Origin: Desulfobacteraceae bacterium UBA2174
GTDB lineage: Bacteria; Desulfobacterota; Desulfobacteria; Desulfobacterales; UBA2174
DNA length: 54,895 bases
Direction of reading: 5' to 3'
NCBI GenBank assembly: GCA_002327445.1
Contig: DCWA01000046.1
Location: forward strand, 1 to 54,895
The notes beneath the pieces were generated by a model. The model saw only the letters and a program-made list of their open reading frames with translations. It did not search any database and had not been told where the DNA came from. Made by a program: the position numbers and the translations under genes. Positions 6,238 through 13,422 of this stretch are shown here, in pieces. The stretch's first letter is position 1. Each line of letters starts with the position of its first letter.

Positions 6238-7364
6238 CTCATCTCCATGCAGAACATCGCGGCGATGGCGTCTATCAGAATCACCATGAAGATGGACTGC
6301 ACGACGCTGCTGGTGGTGTGCTCGCCCAGCGACTGGGCGCTGCCGGTGACCTTGAAGCCCTCCAGGCAGCCGATCACGGCGATGATGAAGGCAAAAACCG
6401 GCGCCTTGGCGAGGCCGATGAAAAAATGCCGGAGGGTGATGTCGCGCTCGAAGACGGCCAGAAACTGGGTCGACGGGATATCCAGCATCAGGGCACACAC
6501 CACGCCGCCGCCGATGATGCCGGTAATGGTGCCGATAAAGCTGAGAATCGGCAGGGACACCATCATGGCCAATACCCTGGGCAGGACCAGCAGTTCCACC
6601 GGACTGAGCCCGAGGGTCCGGATGGCGTCGATCTCCTCGTTGGACTTCATGGAACCGATCTGGGCGGCAAAGGCACTGGCGGTGCGGCCGGCGAGCAGCA
6701 CGGCGGCCAGCATCACGCCGAATTCCCGCAGGAACGCGTAGGCGATCAGATGCACGGTGTAGATGGTGGCGCCGAAGTCTACCAGCACGGTGGCGCCGAG
6801 AAAGGCCACCACGGCGCCGACGAGAAAGGTGAGCAGGGAGACGATGAGAACGGCGTTGAGCCCGGTCTGCTGGATGTGGGCCACCATGGCGGTGATGCGC
6901 CAACGGCGCGGCCGGGGCAGGGTGGCCGCCAGTGTGGCCAGGGTGAGTCCGATGAAGGCAAGCAGCATGCGCTGTTGCCGCCAGAGAGCCTCCACGTGCC
7001 TTCCGGTTTGGGCCAGGAAGGCGATCACGGGCGAAACACGAGACTGTTCGAGCCTCAACGGCACGGCCATGGCCTTGGCCACGGTTTGCAGCAGGGCCTG
7101 TTTGGCCGCCGGCAGGTCCGGCGCCAGGTCGTCGATCCGCCGCAGTCGGTCGGCGCCGATCAGCTCCACCAGCAGCGCCGCGCCCGCCGTGTCCACCGCC
7201 GCCAACCCGGACAGATCCACCTTGGATGCAGCGCTCCGTCCATGTCTCCACGCGGAGACCTGCTTCTTGAGGGCGGCGTGATGGGCAAGGGTCCAGTCGC
7301 CGGTGATCTCCAGGCGATCCGGGCCTTGCTCAAGGCGTCCGGGGTGTGATGAAATGGTGGTCAT
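6231..7364 (-). CDS. mlaE: MlaE-like permease with N-terminal STAS domain
   Basis: This 377-residue protein has an N-terminal STAS-like domain (about 1-90; ITGDWTLAHH and SKVDLSGLAAVDTAGAALL) joined to the MlaE permease (about 120-377), which has several membrane segments and the conserved cytoplasmic loop EIDAIRTLGLSPVELLVLPR. In E. coli the STAS protein MlaB is a separate gene that binds the ATPase; here the two are fused, which removes the need for mlaB. The start at MTTISSHPG is preferred over one 19 codons upstream; neither has a strong ribosome-binding site. It is the first gene of the four-gene leftward operon. Confidence 0.9.
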   Translation of the reverse strand: MTTISSHPGRLEQGPDRLEITGDWTLAHHAALKKQVSAWRHGRSAASKVDLSGLAAVDTAGAALLVELIGADRLRRIDDLAPDLPAAKQALLQTVAKAMAVPLRLEQSRVSPVIAFLAQTGRHVEALWRQQRMLLAFIGLTLATLAATLPRPRRWRITAMVAHIQQTGLNAVLIVSLLTFLVGAVVAFLGATVLVDFGATIYTVHLIAYAFLREFGVMLAAVLLAGRTASAFAAQIGSMKSNEEIDAIRTLGLSPVELLVLPRVLAMMVSLPILSFIGTITGIIGGGVVCALMLDIPSTQFLAVFERDITLRHFFIGLAKAPVFAFIIAVIGCLEGFKVTGSAQSLGEHTTSSVVQSIFMVILIDAIAAMFCMEMRW

Positions 7365-7506
7365 GGGAAAGGCCGTCAAGGACAAGAAGGACCCATGGAT
7401 CCTTTGAAACCCGGATCCCATTTTCAGGTTAAAATTCGACCGTTTGGTGACATCAAACCCAAAGAGGGAAGTATGTTACCTCAAATTTGAGGAAAGGAAA
7501 ACAACC

Positions 7507-8466
7507 GTGCGGCAAATCGTTTTCAGCGATCTGGAGGGTATCCGGGTCGGGCACGCCCAGAACCTGGAAGCGGGCACCGGGTGTAGCGTGATCATCTGTG
7601 AAAAAGGGGCCACCGCCGGCGTCGATGTACGTGGCGGCGCTCCCGGGACCCGTGAAAGCGACCTGCTCGACCCGGTCAACCTGGTGGAGCGGATTCACGC
7701 GGTGGTCCTGGCCGGCGGCAGCGCCTTCGGCCTCGACGCCGCCTCGGGGGTGATGCAGTACCTGGAGGAGCGGCGCGTCGGCTTCGATGTCCAGGTGACC
7801 CGGGTCCCCATCGTGTGCGCGGCGGTGCTCTTCGATCTGACCGTCGGCGACCACCGGGTCCGACCGGACAAGGCGATGGGCTACCGGGCCTGCGTCAACG
7901 CCACGGACGGGGAGTGCCGCCAAGGATGCGTGGGCGCCGGTACCGGGGCCACGGTGGGCAAGATTTTGGGGCCGGGCCGGGCCATGAAGAGCGGCCTGGG
8001 CACCGATGCGATCCAGGTGGGCGATCTGAAGGTCGGCGCCCTGGTGGCGGTCAACTGCCTGGGAGACGTCGTCGACCCGGAAAACGGCCAGAAACTGGCC
8101 GGCCTCTTGACCGAGGATCTCAGCGCCGTGGCCGACACCGAGGCCGTGATGATCGAATCCCATGGCGCGTCCAAAAACCCCTTCGCCGGCAATACCACCA
8201 TCGGCATCGTGGCCACCAACGCCACGCTGAGCAAGGCCCAGGCGAAGAAGCTGGCCTCCATGTCCCACAACGGCTACGCCCGGACGCTGCGGCCGGCGCA
8301 TTCCATGTTCGACGGGGACACGATCTACGCCCTGGCCACCGGGCATGTGGCCGCGGACCTGAGCCTGGTGGGGCTGCTCGCGGCCCGGGTGATGGCCCGG
8401 GCCGTGGTCTCGGCGGTGAAAAACGCCCGGCCCCTTTTCGGATTCAAGTCCTTCTCGGACCTGTAA
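7507..8466 (+). CDS. P1-family (S58, DmpA/NylC-like) peptidase
   Basis: This 319-residue N-terminal-nucleophile hydrolase is related to DmpA/BapA aminopeptidases and NylC. The family opening (DLEGIRVGHAQNLEAGTGCS), the GGSAFGLDAA motif and the processing site AGNTTIGIVATNA are present; by analogy with NylC, self-cleavage would be between Asn229 and Thr230, making Thr230 the nucleophile. The GTG start at 7507 is chosen for the GAGGAAAGG ribosome-binding site just upstream; an upstream TTG reading adds residues with no family likeness. The physiological substrate is unknown. It is divergent from the MCE operon and probably monocistronic. Confidence 0.85.
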   Translation: MRQIVFSDLEGIRVGHAQNLEAGTGCSVIICEKGATAGVDVRGGAPGTRESDLLDPVNLVERIHAVVLAGGSAFGLDAASGVMQYLEERRVGFDVQVTRVPIVCAAVLFDLTVGDHRVRPDKAMGYRACVNATDGECRQGCVGAGTGATVGKILGPGRAMKSGLGTDAIQVGDLKVGALVAVNCLGDVVDPENGQKLAGLLTEDLSAVADTEAVMIESHGASKNPFAGNTTIGIVATNATLSKAQAKKLASMSHNGYARTLRPAHSMFDGDTIYALATGHVAADLSLVGLLAARVMARAVVSAVKNARPLFGFKSFSDL

Positions 8467-8497
8467 AAAAACCCCGCTGTCGGCTTCGACGGCGGGG
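8465..8497 (-). terminator. Rho-independent terminator (leftward)
   Basis: CCCCGCTGTCG (8472-8482) pairs with CGACGGCGGGG (8487-8497), an 11-bp stem with a 4-base loop and one G-T pair. On the minus strand it is followed by seven Ts (8471-8465), so it ends the TSUP operon; it abuts the stop codon of the P1 peptidase. Confidence 0.8.
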
Positions 8498-8547
8498 GTG
8501 GCGGTATCCGGAGGAAGTCTGGGAGAGGGGCTCTGCCCGCAACGGTG

Positions 8548-8856
8548 TCACGGACGGGGCGGTGCGGCGGCCCGCAGGCGCGAGCGGGGGGCGGCCCGCC
8601 GCCGGTTGTCGGGCCGGGACGGGGCAGGGCGGTTTTCCCCCGTCAGGTCGGAGATCTTGAAAAAGCAGTACCAGTTGTCGGCGCCCTTGGCGAAGCGCGC
8701 GGCCAGCCATTGCGCCAGATTGCCGGGCCTTCCGACGCGGCCTTGGGCCCGCCGGTCCGTCCGGCGGCGGGCCCGCGCGCCGAGGCGCATGGCCATGGCG
8801 ACCGCGCAAAAACCCAAAATGCCGACGGAAAAATACCATTGCAATGTCATCTCCAT
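8548..8856 (-). CDS. Small single-pass membrane protein, unknown
   Basis: This 102-residue protein opens MEMTLQWYFSVGILGFCAVA, one N-terminal membrane segment, followed by an Arg-rich cytoplasmic stretch, a middle region AQWLAARFAKGADNWYCFFK and a very basic, Pro/Arg-rich tail. The family is not recognised. The ribosome-binding site GGAGGT is well placed. It is the last gene of the TSUP operon, 61 bp after the transporter, with a hairpin in between and a terminator after it. It may be an accessory subunit or regulator of the transporter; this is inference from position only. Confidence 0.65.
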   Translation of the reverse strand: MEMTLQWYFSVGILGFCAVAMAMRLGARARRRTDRRAQGRVGRPGNLAQWLAARFAKGADNWYCFFKISDLTGENRPAPSRPDNRRRAAPRSRLRAAAPPRP

Positions 8857-8874
8857 GGCAAACCTCCCTTGGTG

Positions 8875-8904
8875 ACGGCGGGCCCGAATACCCGAGCCCG
8901 CCGT
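8875..8904 (-). promoter_or_regulatory. Intercistronic hairpin between TSUP gene and small membrane protein
   Basis: ACGGCGGGC (8875-8883) and GCCCGCCGT (8896-8904) form a perfect 9-bp GC stem with a 12-base loop. It starts 13 bases after the TSUP stop codon and ends just before the next ribosome-binding site. There is no T-run, so it more likely protects the upstream mRNA or lowers expression of the last gene. Confidence 0.5.
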
Positions 8905-8917
8905 TGAATGCAATGAC

Positions 8918-9997
8918 TTATCCCTGAACAGGTTCCGGTTCGGGCCCCAGGGTCGAGAGGGCCTCGATTTTTCGGGCCTTGAACAACGCGCCGAGGATGA
9001 TGCCTGCGCCAACGAGCAGGGCCAGGATCATCAAGCCGAAAGAAACCCGGCTGAGCCACAGGTCCCAGCCGGCACTCAGGTTCATCAGGTCGAGCTGGCC
9101 GAGGTAGCGGGGCACGGCGATACCCCGGCTCAGGGCCACGATGAGCATGATGGTGGCCATGACCAGCTTGATCATGTAGTCCTTGACATAGGTGGTGCCG
9201 ATGGCCCCGAGCTGGACACCGAACAGCGATCCGCCCAGGATGATCAGGGTCAACCGCAGGTCCACCATCCCGTACCAGGCCCAGATCAGGGTGCCGCCCA
9301 GGCCCATGACGAAAGCGATGACCAGTTCCGAGGCCGAGGCCACGATGCTGGTGACCCCGATGATGTACATCAGGCCGGGCACGCCGATGAAGCCGCCTAC
9401 GGCGATGGTGGCCGCCAGCATCCCGGTGGCCAGCCCCACCGGAACGGTGAACCACAGAGAGATGCGCACCTTGGCGGTCTTGAAGGTGATCATGGGCCAC
9501 AGCTCGATGTTCTGCAGGAACCGGGCGATGCGGGTGATCTGCGGCTCGGCGGCGGAGGCGCCGGCGCTTTTGATCACGTCACGCAAGATGAAGCCGCCGA
9601 CGCTGAGCAGCACGGCGACGAAGGCCAGGCTGACGTAGAGATCGGACCCGGCCTGGCCCCACTTGTCCAGGATCAGCTTCTGCACGTGAATGCCGATCTG
9701 GACGCCGATCTCCGCCGAGGCTCCCAGGATCAGCCCCAGCTTGACGTCCACCTGGCCGTAACGCGCCCGCTTGATGGCCCCCACCAGGGCCTTGGGGAAC
9801 TTGTGGCACATGTTGCTCGCCACGGCCACGGTGCCGGGCACGCCGAGGCTCATCATGCCGGGGGTGAGCACGAAAGCTCCCCCGGATCCGATGAATCCGC
9901 TGACCAGGCCGCCGACAAATCCCACGCCGAACAAAAAGATCGCCGAGATGAGGTTCAGGTCGATGAATTGAATGATCTCGTTTGCGGTCGCGTGCAT
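8918..9997 (-). CDS. TSUP (TauE/SafE) family transporter
   Basis: This 359-residue inner-membrane protein has about eight membrane segments in two repeats. The conserved TSUP features are visible: GFVGGLVSGFIGSGGAFVLTP at the N-terminal repeat and AATIAVGGFIGVPGLMYIIG in the second. Family members export sulfite, sulfonates or other sulfur or organic anions; the context here cannot fix the substrate, although a sulfur anion would suit a sulfate reducer. A strong ribosome-binding site (GGAAAGGAG) sets the start. It lies downstream of the Usp-like/small membrane protein gene in one leftward operon. Confidence 0.9.
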   Translation of the reverse strand: MHATANEIIQFIDLNLISAIFLFGVGFVGGLVSGFIGSGGAFVLTPGMMSLGVPGTVAVASNMCHKFPKALVGAIKRARYGQVDVKLGLILGASAEIGVQIGIHVQKLILDKWGQAGSDLYVSLAFVAVLLSVGGFILRDVIKSAGASAAEPQITRIARFLQNIELWPMITFKTAKVRISLWFTVPVGLATGMLAATIAVGGFIGVPGLMYIIGVTSIVASASELVIAFVMGLGGTLIWAWYGMVDLRLTLIILGGSLFGVQLGAIGTTYVKDYMIKLVMATIMLIVALSRGIAVPRYLGQLDLMNLSAGWDLWLSRVSFGLMILALLVGAGIILGALFKARKIEALSTLGPEPEPVQG

Positions 9998-10050
9998 GTT
10001 TTCTCCTTTCCGAATCTCCGAGTTCCTCTGAACGAATGTTTTCAACGGGA

Positions 10051-10365
10051 TCAGACGCTCAGGCGCGCCCGCGGCCGCGTATCCTTCCGCTTGGTCGGTT
10101 TGACCGCCTTGGCCGTCGGCTGCACGCCGGTGCGCTTGGATGCCTCGATGCCCAGGGCCGACCAGAAGTAGCTGGTGAAATTGCCGTGGATGTAGGAAAA
10201 CAGGAACACCGTGGCCACGGGAACCAGGGCGTAGAACTTGCCCCGGCTGACGATGGACATCAGCGGGTCGGCAAAATAGAAGACCGCCGCGTAGATCGCC
10301 GCCGCGGCCGCGCCGAAGACAAGAGTTTTCTGAACGATTTTTTTCCTCGATACGGTTTCTGCCAT
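10051..10365 (-). CDS. Small two-segment membrane protein (likely internal start)
   Basis: This reading is the C-terminal 104 residues of the longer Usp-like ORF, beginning at an ATG with a very strong ribosome-binding site (GAGGAGGAG, 6 bases upstream). It has two membrane segments (about 14-33 and 44-62) and a basic tail (KPTKRKDTRPRARLSV). The strong signal suggests that it is made as a separate protein. It is followed by the TSUP transporter gene 53 bp on and may be its partner. The family is not recognised. Confidence 0.6.
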   Translation of the reverse strand: MAETVSRKKIVQKTLVFGAAAAAIYAAVFYFADPLMSIVSRGKFYALVPVATVFLFSYIHGNFTSYFWSALGIEASKRTGVQPTAKAVKPTKRKDTRPRARLSV

Positions 10366-10968
10366 CTGTTCTCCTCCTCTGTGTGAATGGGCTTTGAAAA
10401 ACTCCAGCCAGGCACGAGCGAAGCCGCGGCGCCGGGCGAACCATGAAGCGGATGAAAGGGAAGCGCGTCCAGACGTCTCGGCCTCCACCACCGCGGCGAA
10501 GACCGGCACGGAAACGAGCGATCTGACTTCCCGGCTGGCGATGCCGGGTTCCAGGACGACGAACTCGATGCCGCGGCTGGCGGCCACGAGGTCTGCCGCG
10601 GCCTGGGCCACTTTGCCGGTGGTGATGACGATATGGGGGTGAACGCCGCGCCGCCGGGCCTGTTCCGCCAGCAAGGCGGCATTGATCCGGGCCCTGACGG
10701 CGAAGGTCGGGCGGCAGGAGGGCGGATTCGTCTTTCGCGGAAGGGGGTCGGCGTATAGACAGACGAGGTCCAGTCCCAGGCGCTGGGCGATGTTCAGGGT
10801 GACGGATATCAGCTCTCCCGCCAGGGAGCCGGTACGCGAAACCACCAGGATGCGCTTGCCCGTCGGGGACGGAGGGGATTCGCCGGGTGCCGCTGCATCC
10901 CTTGTGCTTGTTCCCATGGCATGAAATTGGCTTTCCATGGCCGCAATGCATAGCAATGAATGTGCCAT
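10051..10968 (-). CDS. Universal-stress-protein-like protein reading into a membrane domain
   Basis: The open frame is 305 residues. Residues about 35-165 look like a Usp/UspA fold: a strand KRILVVSRTG, helix GELISVTLNIAQRLGL, strand LVCLYADP, a second strand HIVITTGKVA, and a final strand EFVVLEPGI. No stop codon separates this from the small membrane protein (201-305), so the cell could make a soluble-Usp/membrane fusion, a separate membrane protein from the internal start, or both. The start is uncertain: the ATG at 10968 and those 10 and 17 codons on lack good ribosome-binding sites. It is the first gene of the TSUP operon and is divergent from the Lon-like gene. Confidence 0.55.
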   Translation of the reverse strand: MAHSLLCIAAMESQFHAMGTSTRDAAAPGESPPSPTGKRILVVSRTGSLAGELISVTLNIAQRLGLDLVCLYADPLPRKTNPPSCRPTFAVRARINAALLAEQARRRGVHPHIVITTGKVAQAAADLVAASRGIEFVVLEPGIASREVRSLVSVPVFAAVVEAETSGRASLSSASWFARRRGFARAWLEFFKAHSHRGGEQMAETVSRKKIVQKTLVFGAAAAAIYAAVFYFADPLMSIVSRGKFYALVPVATVFLFSYIHGNFTSYFWSALGIEASKRTGVQPTAKAVKPTKRKDTRPRARLSV

Positions 10969-11002
10969 GAAAAATTAACCAATTAAAAAGGACAGTTAAA
11001 CC

Positions 11003-11035
11003 TTTCCATAACCTTTCCATAACCAAACCATAACC
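11003..11035. repeat. Three tandem 11-bp repeats, candidate operator
   Basis: TTTCCATAACC occurs at 11003-11013 and 11014-11024, then AAACCATAACC at 11025-11035. The 11-bp period is about one DNA helical turn, which would put three regulator sites on one face. It lies 35 bp upstream of the Usp-like ORF. Confidence 0.6.
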
Positions 11036-11052
11036 AAATTTGGACGCATTCA

Positions 11053-11071
11053 ATGTTACAATTCGCAACAT
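11053..11071. promoter_or_regulatory. 19-bp imperfect palindrome, candidate operator
   Basis: ATGTTACAATTCGCAACAT is nearly self-complementary (outer ATGTT/AACAT perfect, inner part partly matched). It sits between the tandem repeats and the rightward gene. A dimeric regulator site is a reasonable guess; no family-specific box was recognised. Confidence 0.4.
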
Positions 11072-11267
11072 TCTCTCGATAAGTGGTCCAGAAAAATGAA
11101 TGAAAGATGGAATTTCAAGAAGTTGAAAGAGAATGGAAGGATGTTACAGACTGCAACAGCTCCAAGGGCGAGCGATTCATTTTGCAGCGGCGGTTGAAAA
11201 TTCCTGCCGGAACAAGGGGGATTTATATCGTTCAGAACACCGTTTCACGGGGAAGTGATTTCATGCT

Positions 11268-11302
11268 CGAAGAGATCCTACGCTGGCGCTTGGGATGACA
11301 GG
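11268..11302 (-). repeat. Dispersed CTGTCATCCC-type repeat, degenerate copy
   Basis: Read on the minus strand this is CCTGTCATCCCAAGCGCCAG followed by CGTAGGATCTCTTCG, which aligns with the repeats at 25259-25299 and 27105-27144 (CCTGTCATCCCGAGGAG, then GAGGGATCTCTT). It belongs to a REP-like intergenic family. Confidence 0.6.
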
Positions 11303-11394
11303 AGGGTTGCGCTGCGCCAGTCATTTTTGACAACCACGGACCCACTGGTTTAGCATAGCCCAAATTTAAACCTTCACAGGGGGTGGGCGCGCAG

Positions 11395-13422
11395 ATGCTG
11401 TTCAAACGAAGCCCTGAAGAGATTGCGGAAAACAAGCCGTTGGCCGACCTGAAGACCCGCATTGCCAGCGCCAATCTGCCCGATGCGGCCAGGGAAACGG
11501 CCAACCGGGAAATCGGCGCCCTGGAAAAAATGGAGTCCACCCAGGCCGAGTATTCCATCGGACTGGCCTACCTGGAGTTTATCCTCAGCCTGCCATGGAA
11601 CCGGTTCACCGAGGACCACTCGGATATCGTCCGGGTCCGGCAGGTGCTGGAACGTCGCCATTACGGGCTGGAGCAGGTCAAGGAGCGCATGGTCGAATAC
11701 CTGGCGGCCAAGACATTGCGCAGCCTCAAGCCGCGGCGGGTGCTGGTGGTGGACGACGAGGAGATCGCCCGCACGAACCTGGAGCACGTCTTTACCAAGG
11801 AAGGCTACCAGGTGGAGACGGCCGCCGACGGCATCGAGGCCATGGCGCGCCTCAGGAAGGTCCCGGCGGACATTGTGATCAGCGACTTGAAGATGAGCCG
11901 GATGGACGGGTTGCAATTGCTGGGGCAGATCCGTGAACAGGCGCCGGATACCGAAGTGGTCCTCGTTACCGGATACGGCACGGTGGACTGCGCCGTGACG
12001 GCCCTGCGCCAGGGGGCGGCCCATTATCTGTGCAAACCGGTGGACATCGGCGAGTTGAAAAAGACGGTGCGGGAAGTGCTGGACCGCAAGCGCAGCATTC
12101 AGATCAGCCGCGGTCCGGTGCTATGCTTCAGCGGCCCGCCGGGAACGGGAAAGACCTCGGTGGGCCGGGCCGTGGCCGAGGCCCTGGGCCGAAAATTCGT
12201 CCGCTTTTCCGTGGCCGGCCTCCACGACGAGGCGGAGATCCGGGGCCATCGGCGCACTTACGTGGGCGCCATGCCCGGGCGCATCACCAAGGAGCTTCAG
12301 CGGCTCGGGGTCCTCAACCCGGTCTTCATGCTCGACGAGATGGACAAGATCGGCCAGGACTTCCGCGGCGATCCGGCCTCGGTGTTCCTCGAGGTGCTCG
12401 ACCCGGAGCAGAACAGCCGTTTCCTCGACCACTACCTCGACATCCCCCTGGACCTGAGCCGGGCGATGTTCATCGCCACGGCCAACGACATCAGCCGGCT
12501 GCCGGGCCCTCTGATGGACCGGATGGAAGTGATCGCCTTTCCCGCCTACACCGAGCGCGAGAAGCGGCACATCGCCCAACGCTACATCGTGCCGGCGCAG
12601 CTGGAGGAAAACGGACTCGACCCGGCGGCGGTGCGCTTCAGCGACGCGGCGCTGATCCGCATCATCGAAAACTATACCCGCGAGGCCGGGTTGAGAAACC
12701 TGGAGCGGGAGATCGCCGGCGTCTGCCGCAAGCTGGCGCGCATGACCCTGGAAGCCGGCACCCGGATGGAACCGGTGGTGGTGGACGCCGATCTCGCGTC
12801 CCGCCTTCTGGGGCCGAGCAAATTCAGCCGCGAGGCGGCCGAGAGCGGCAGCCGCATCGGGGTGACCACCGGCCTGGTCTGGACGGAGTTCGGCGGTGAG
12901 CTGATCTTTGTGGAAACGGCCCGCATGAAGGGCACCGGCCAGTTGATCCTCACCGGGAGCCTGGGGGACATTCTGCGCGAATCGGCCCAGACGGCCCTGA
13001 GCTATATCCGGGGCAATGCCGAAGCGCTCGGGGTGGATCCCAACTTTTTCGACGCCAGCGACATCCATATCCATTTTCCCGCCGGCGCCGTTTCCAAGGA
13101 CGGCCCGTCGGCGGGCGTGACGGTCGCCCTGGCCTTGATTTCGCTGCTCACCGGGCGGCCGGCGCGCAGCGACGTGGCCATGAGCGGGGAGTTGAGCCTC
13201 AGCGGCCGGATTCTGCCGGTGAGCGGACTGCGGGAAAAATGTCTGGCGGCGCGCCGGGCCGGGGTCAAGACGGTGATCCTGCCGGCCCGCAATCGCGCCG
13301 AGATCGAAACTCTGGCCCCGGATGTCACCGAGCACCTGAAGATCGAACTGGCCGAGGAACTCGCCGAGCTGATCCCCACCGTGCTGATGCCGGTCAATCC
13401 GAGTCGATCCGGTAACGCTTGA
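11395..13422 (+). CDS. Lon-like AAA+ protease with inserted response-regulator receiver domain
   Basis: This is a 675-residue ATP-dependent protease hybrid. Residues 1-110 match the helical region before the ATPase of Lon (LEKMESTQAEYS; ILSLPWNRFTED; HYGLEQVKERMVEYLA), but the N-terminal substrate-binding LON domain is missing. A complete receiver domain follows (115-232: acidic Asp120/Asp121, phospho-acceptor Asp164, Thr192, Lys214). The Lon AAA+ domain then resumes with Walker A GPPGTGKT (247-254) and Walker B FMLDEMD (311-317), and the protease domain has the Ser572 (KDGPSAG)/Lys615 dyad with Lon spacing of 43 residues. The insertion is exactly at the helical/ATPase border, so phosphorylation could gate unfolding. 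It is tail-to-tail with a two-component system, overlapping by 29 bp. Canonical Lon is about 780-820 residues; this is not the housekeeping copy. Confidence 0.92.
   Translation: MLFKRSPEEIAENKPLADLKTRIASANLPDAARETANREIGALEKMESTQAEYSIGLAYLEFILSLPWNRFTEDHSDIVRVRQVLERRHYGLEQVKERMVEYLAAKTLRSLKPRRVLVVDDEEIARTNLEHVFTKEGYQVETAADGIEAMARLRKVPADIVISDLKMSRMDGLQLLGQIREQAPDTEVVLVTGYGTVDCAVTALRQGAAHYLCKPVDIGELKKTVREVLDRKRSIQISRGPVLCFSGPPGTGKTSVGRAVAEALGRKFVRFSVAGLHDEAEIRGHRRTYVGAMPGRITKELQRLGVLNPVFMLDEMDKIGQDFRGDPASVFLEVLDPEQNSRFLDHYLDIPLDLSRAMFIATANDISRLPGPLMDRMEVIAFPAYTEREKRHIAQRYIVPAQLEENGLDPAAVRFSDAALIRIIENYTREAGLRNLEREIAGVCRKLARMTLEAGTRMEPVVVDADLASRLLGPSKFSREAAESGSRIGVTTGLVWTEFGGELIFVETARMKGTGQLILTGSLGDILRESAQTALSYIRGNAEALGVDPNFFDASDIHIHFPAGAVSKDGPSAGVTVALALISLLTGRPARSDVAMSGELSLSGRILPVSGLREKCLAARRAGVKTVILPARNRAEIETLAPDVTEHLKIELAEELAELIPTVLMPVNPSRSGNA

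Larger units (their letters stand above)
10969..11394. promoter_or_regulatory. Divergent intergenic region between TSUP operon and receiver-Lon gene
   Basis: This 426-bp gene-free region is AT-rich in its left part (10969-11100), where both operators described separately lie, and carries a degenerate dispersed repeat at 11268-11302. AGGGGG at 11379-11383 is the likely ribosome-binding site of the rightward gene. An open frame at 11107-11298 was not accepted as a gene. Confidence 0.5.

Noticed and set aside
5443..7251. A single 602-codon reading joining sequence antisense-like to the permease with the ATPase
   Set aside because: The first 330 residues are an out-of-frame, Arg/Gly/His-rich shadow of the permease; the ATPase starts at 6237.
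8918..11071. A 717-codon reading ending in the TSUP transporter
   Set aside because: The first part is the wrong frame of the Usp-like gene; a strong ribosome-binding site marks the transporter start at 9997.
11107..11298. 63-codon rightward open frame in the region upstream of the receiver-Lon gene
   Set aside because: No ribosome-binding site or family likeness, and its end overlaps the dispersed repeat at 11268-11302.
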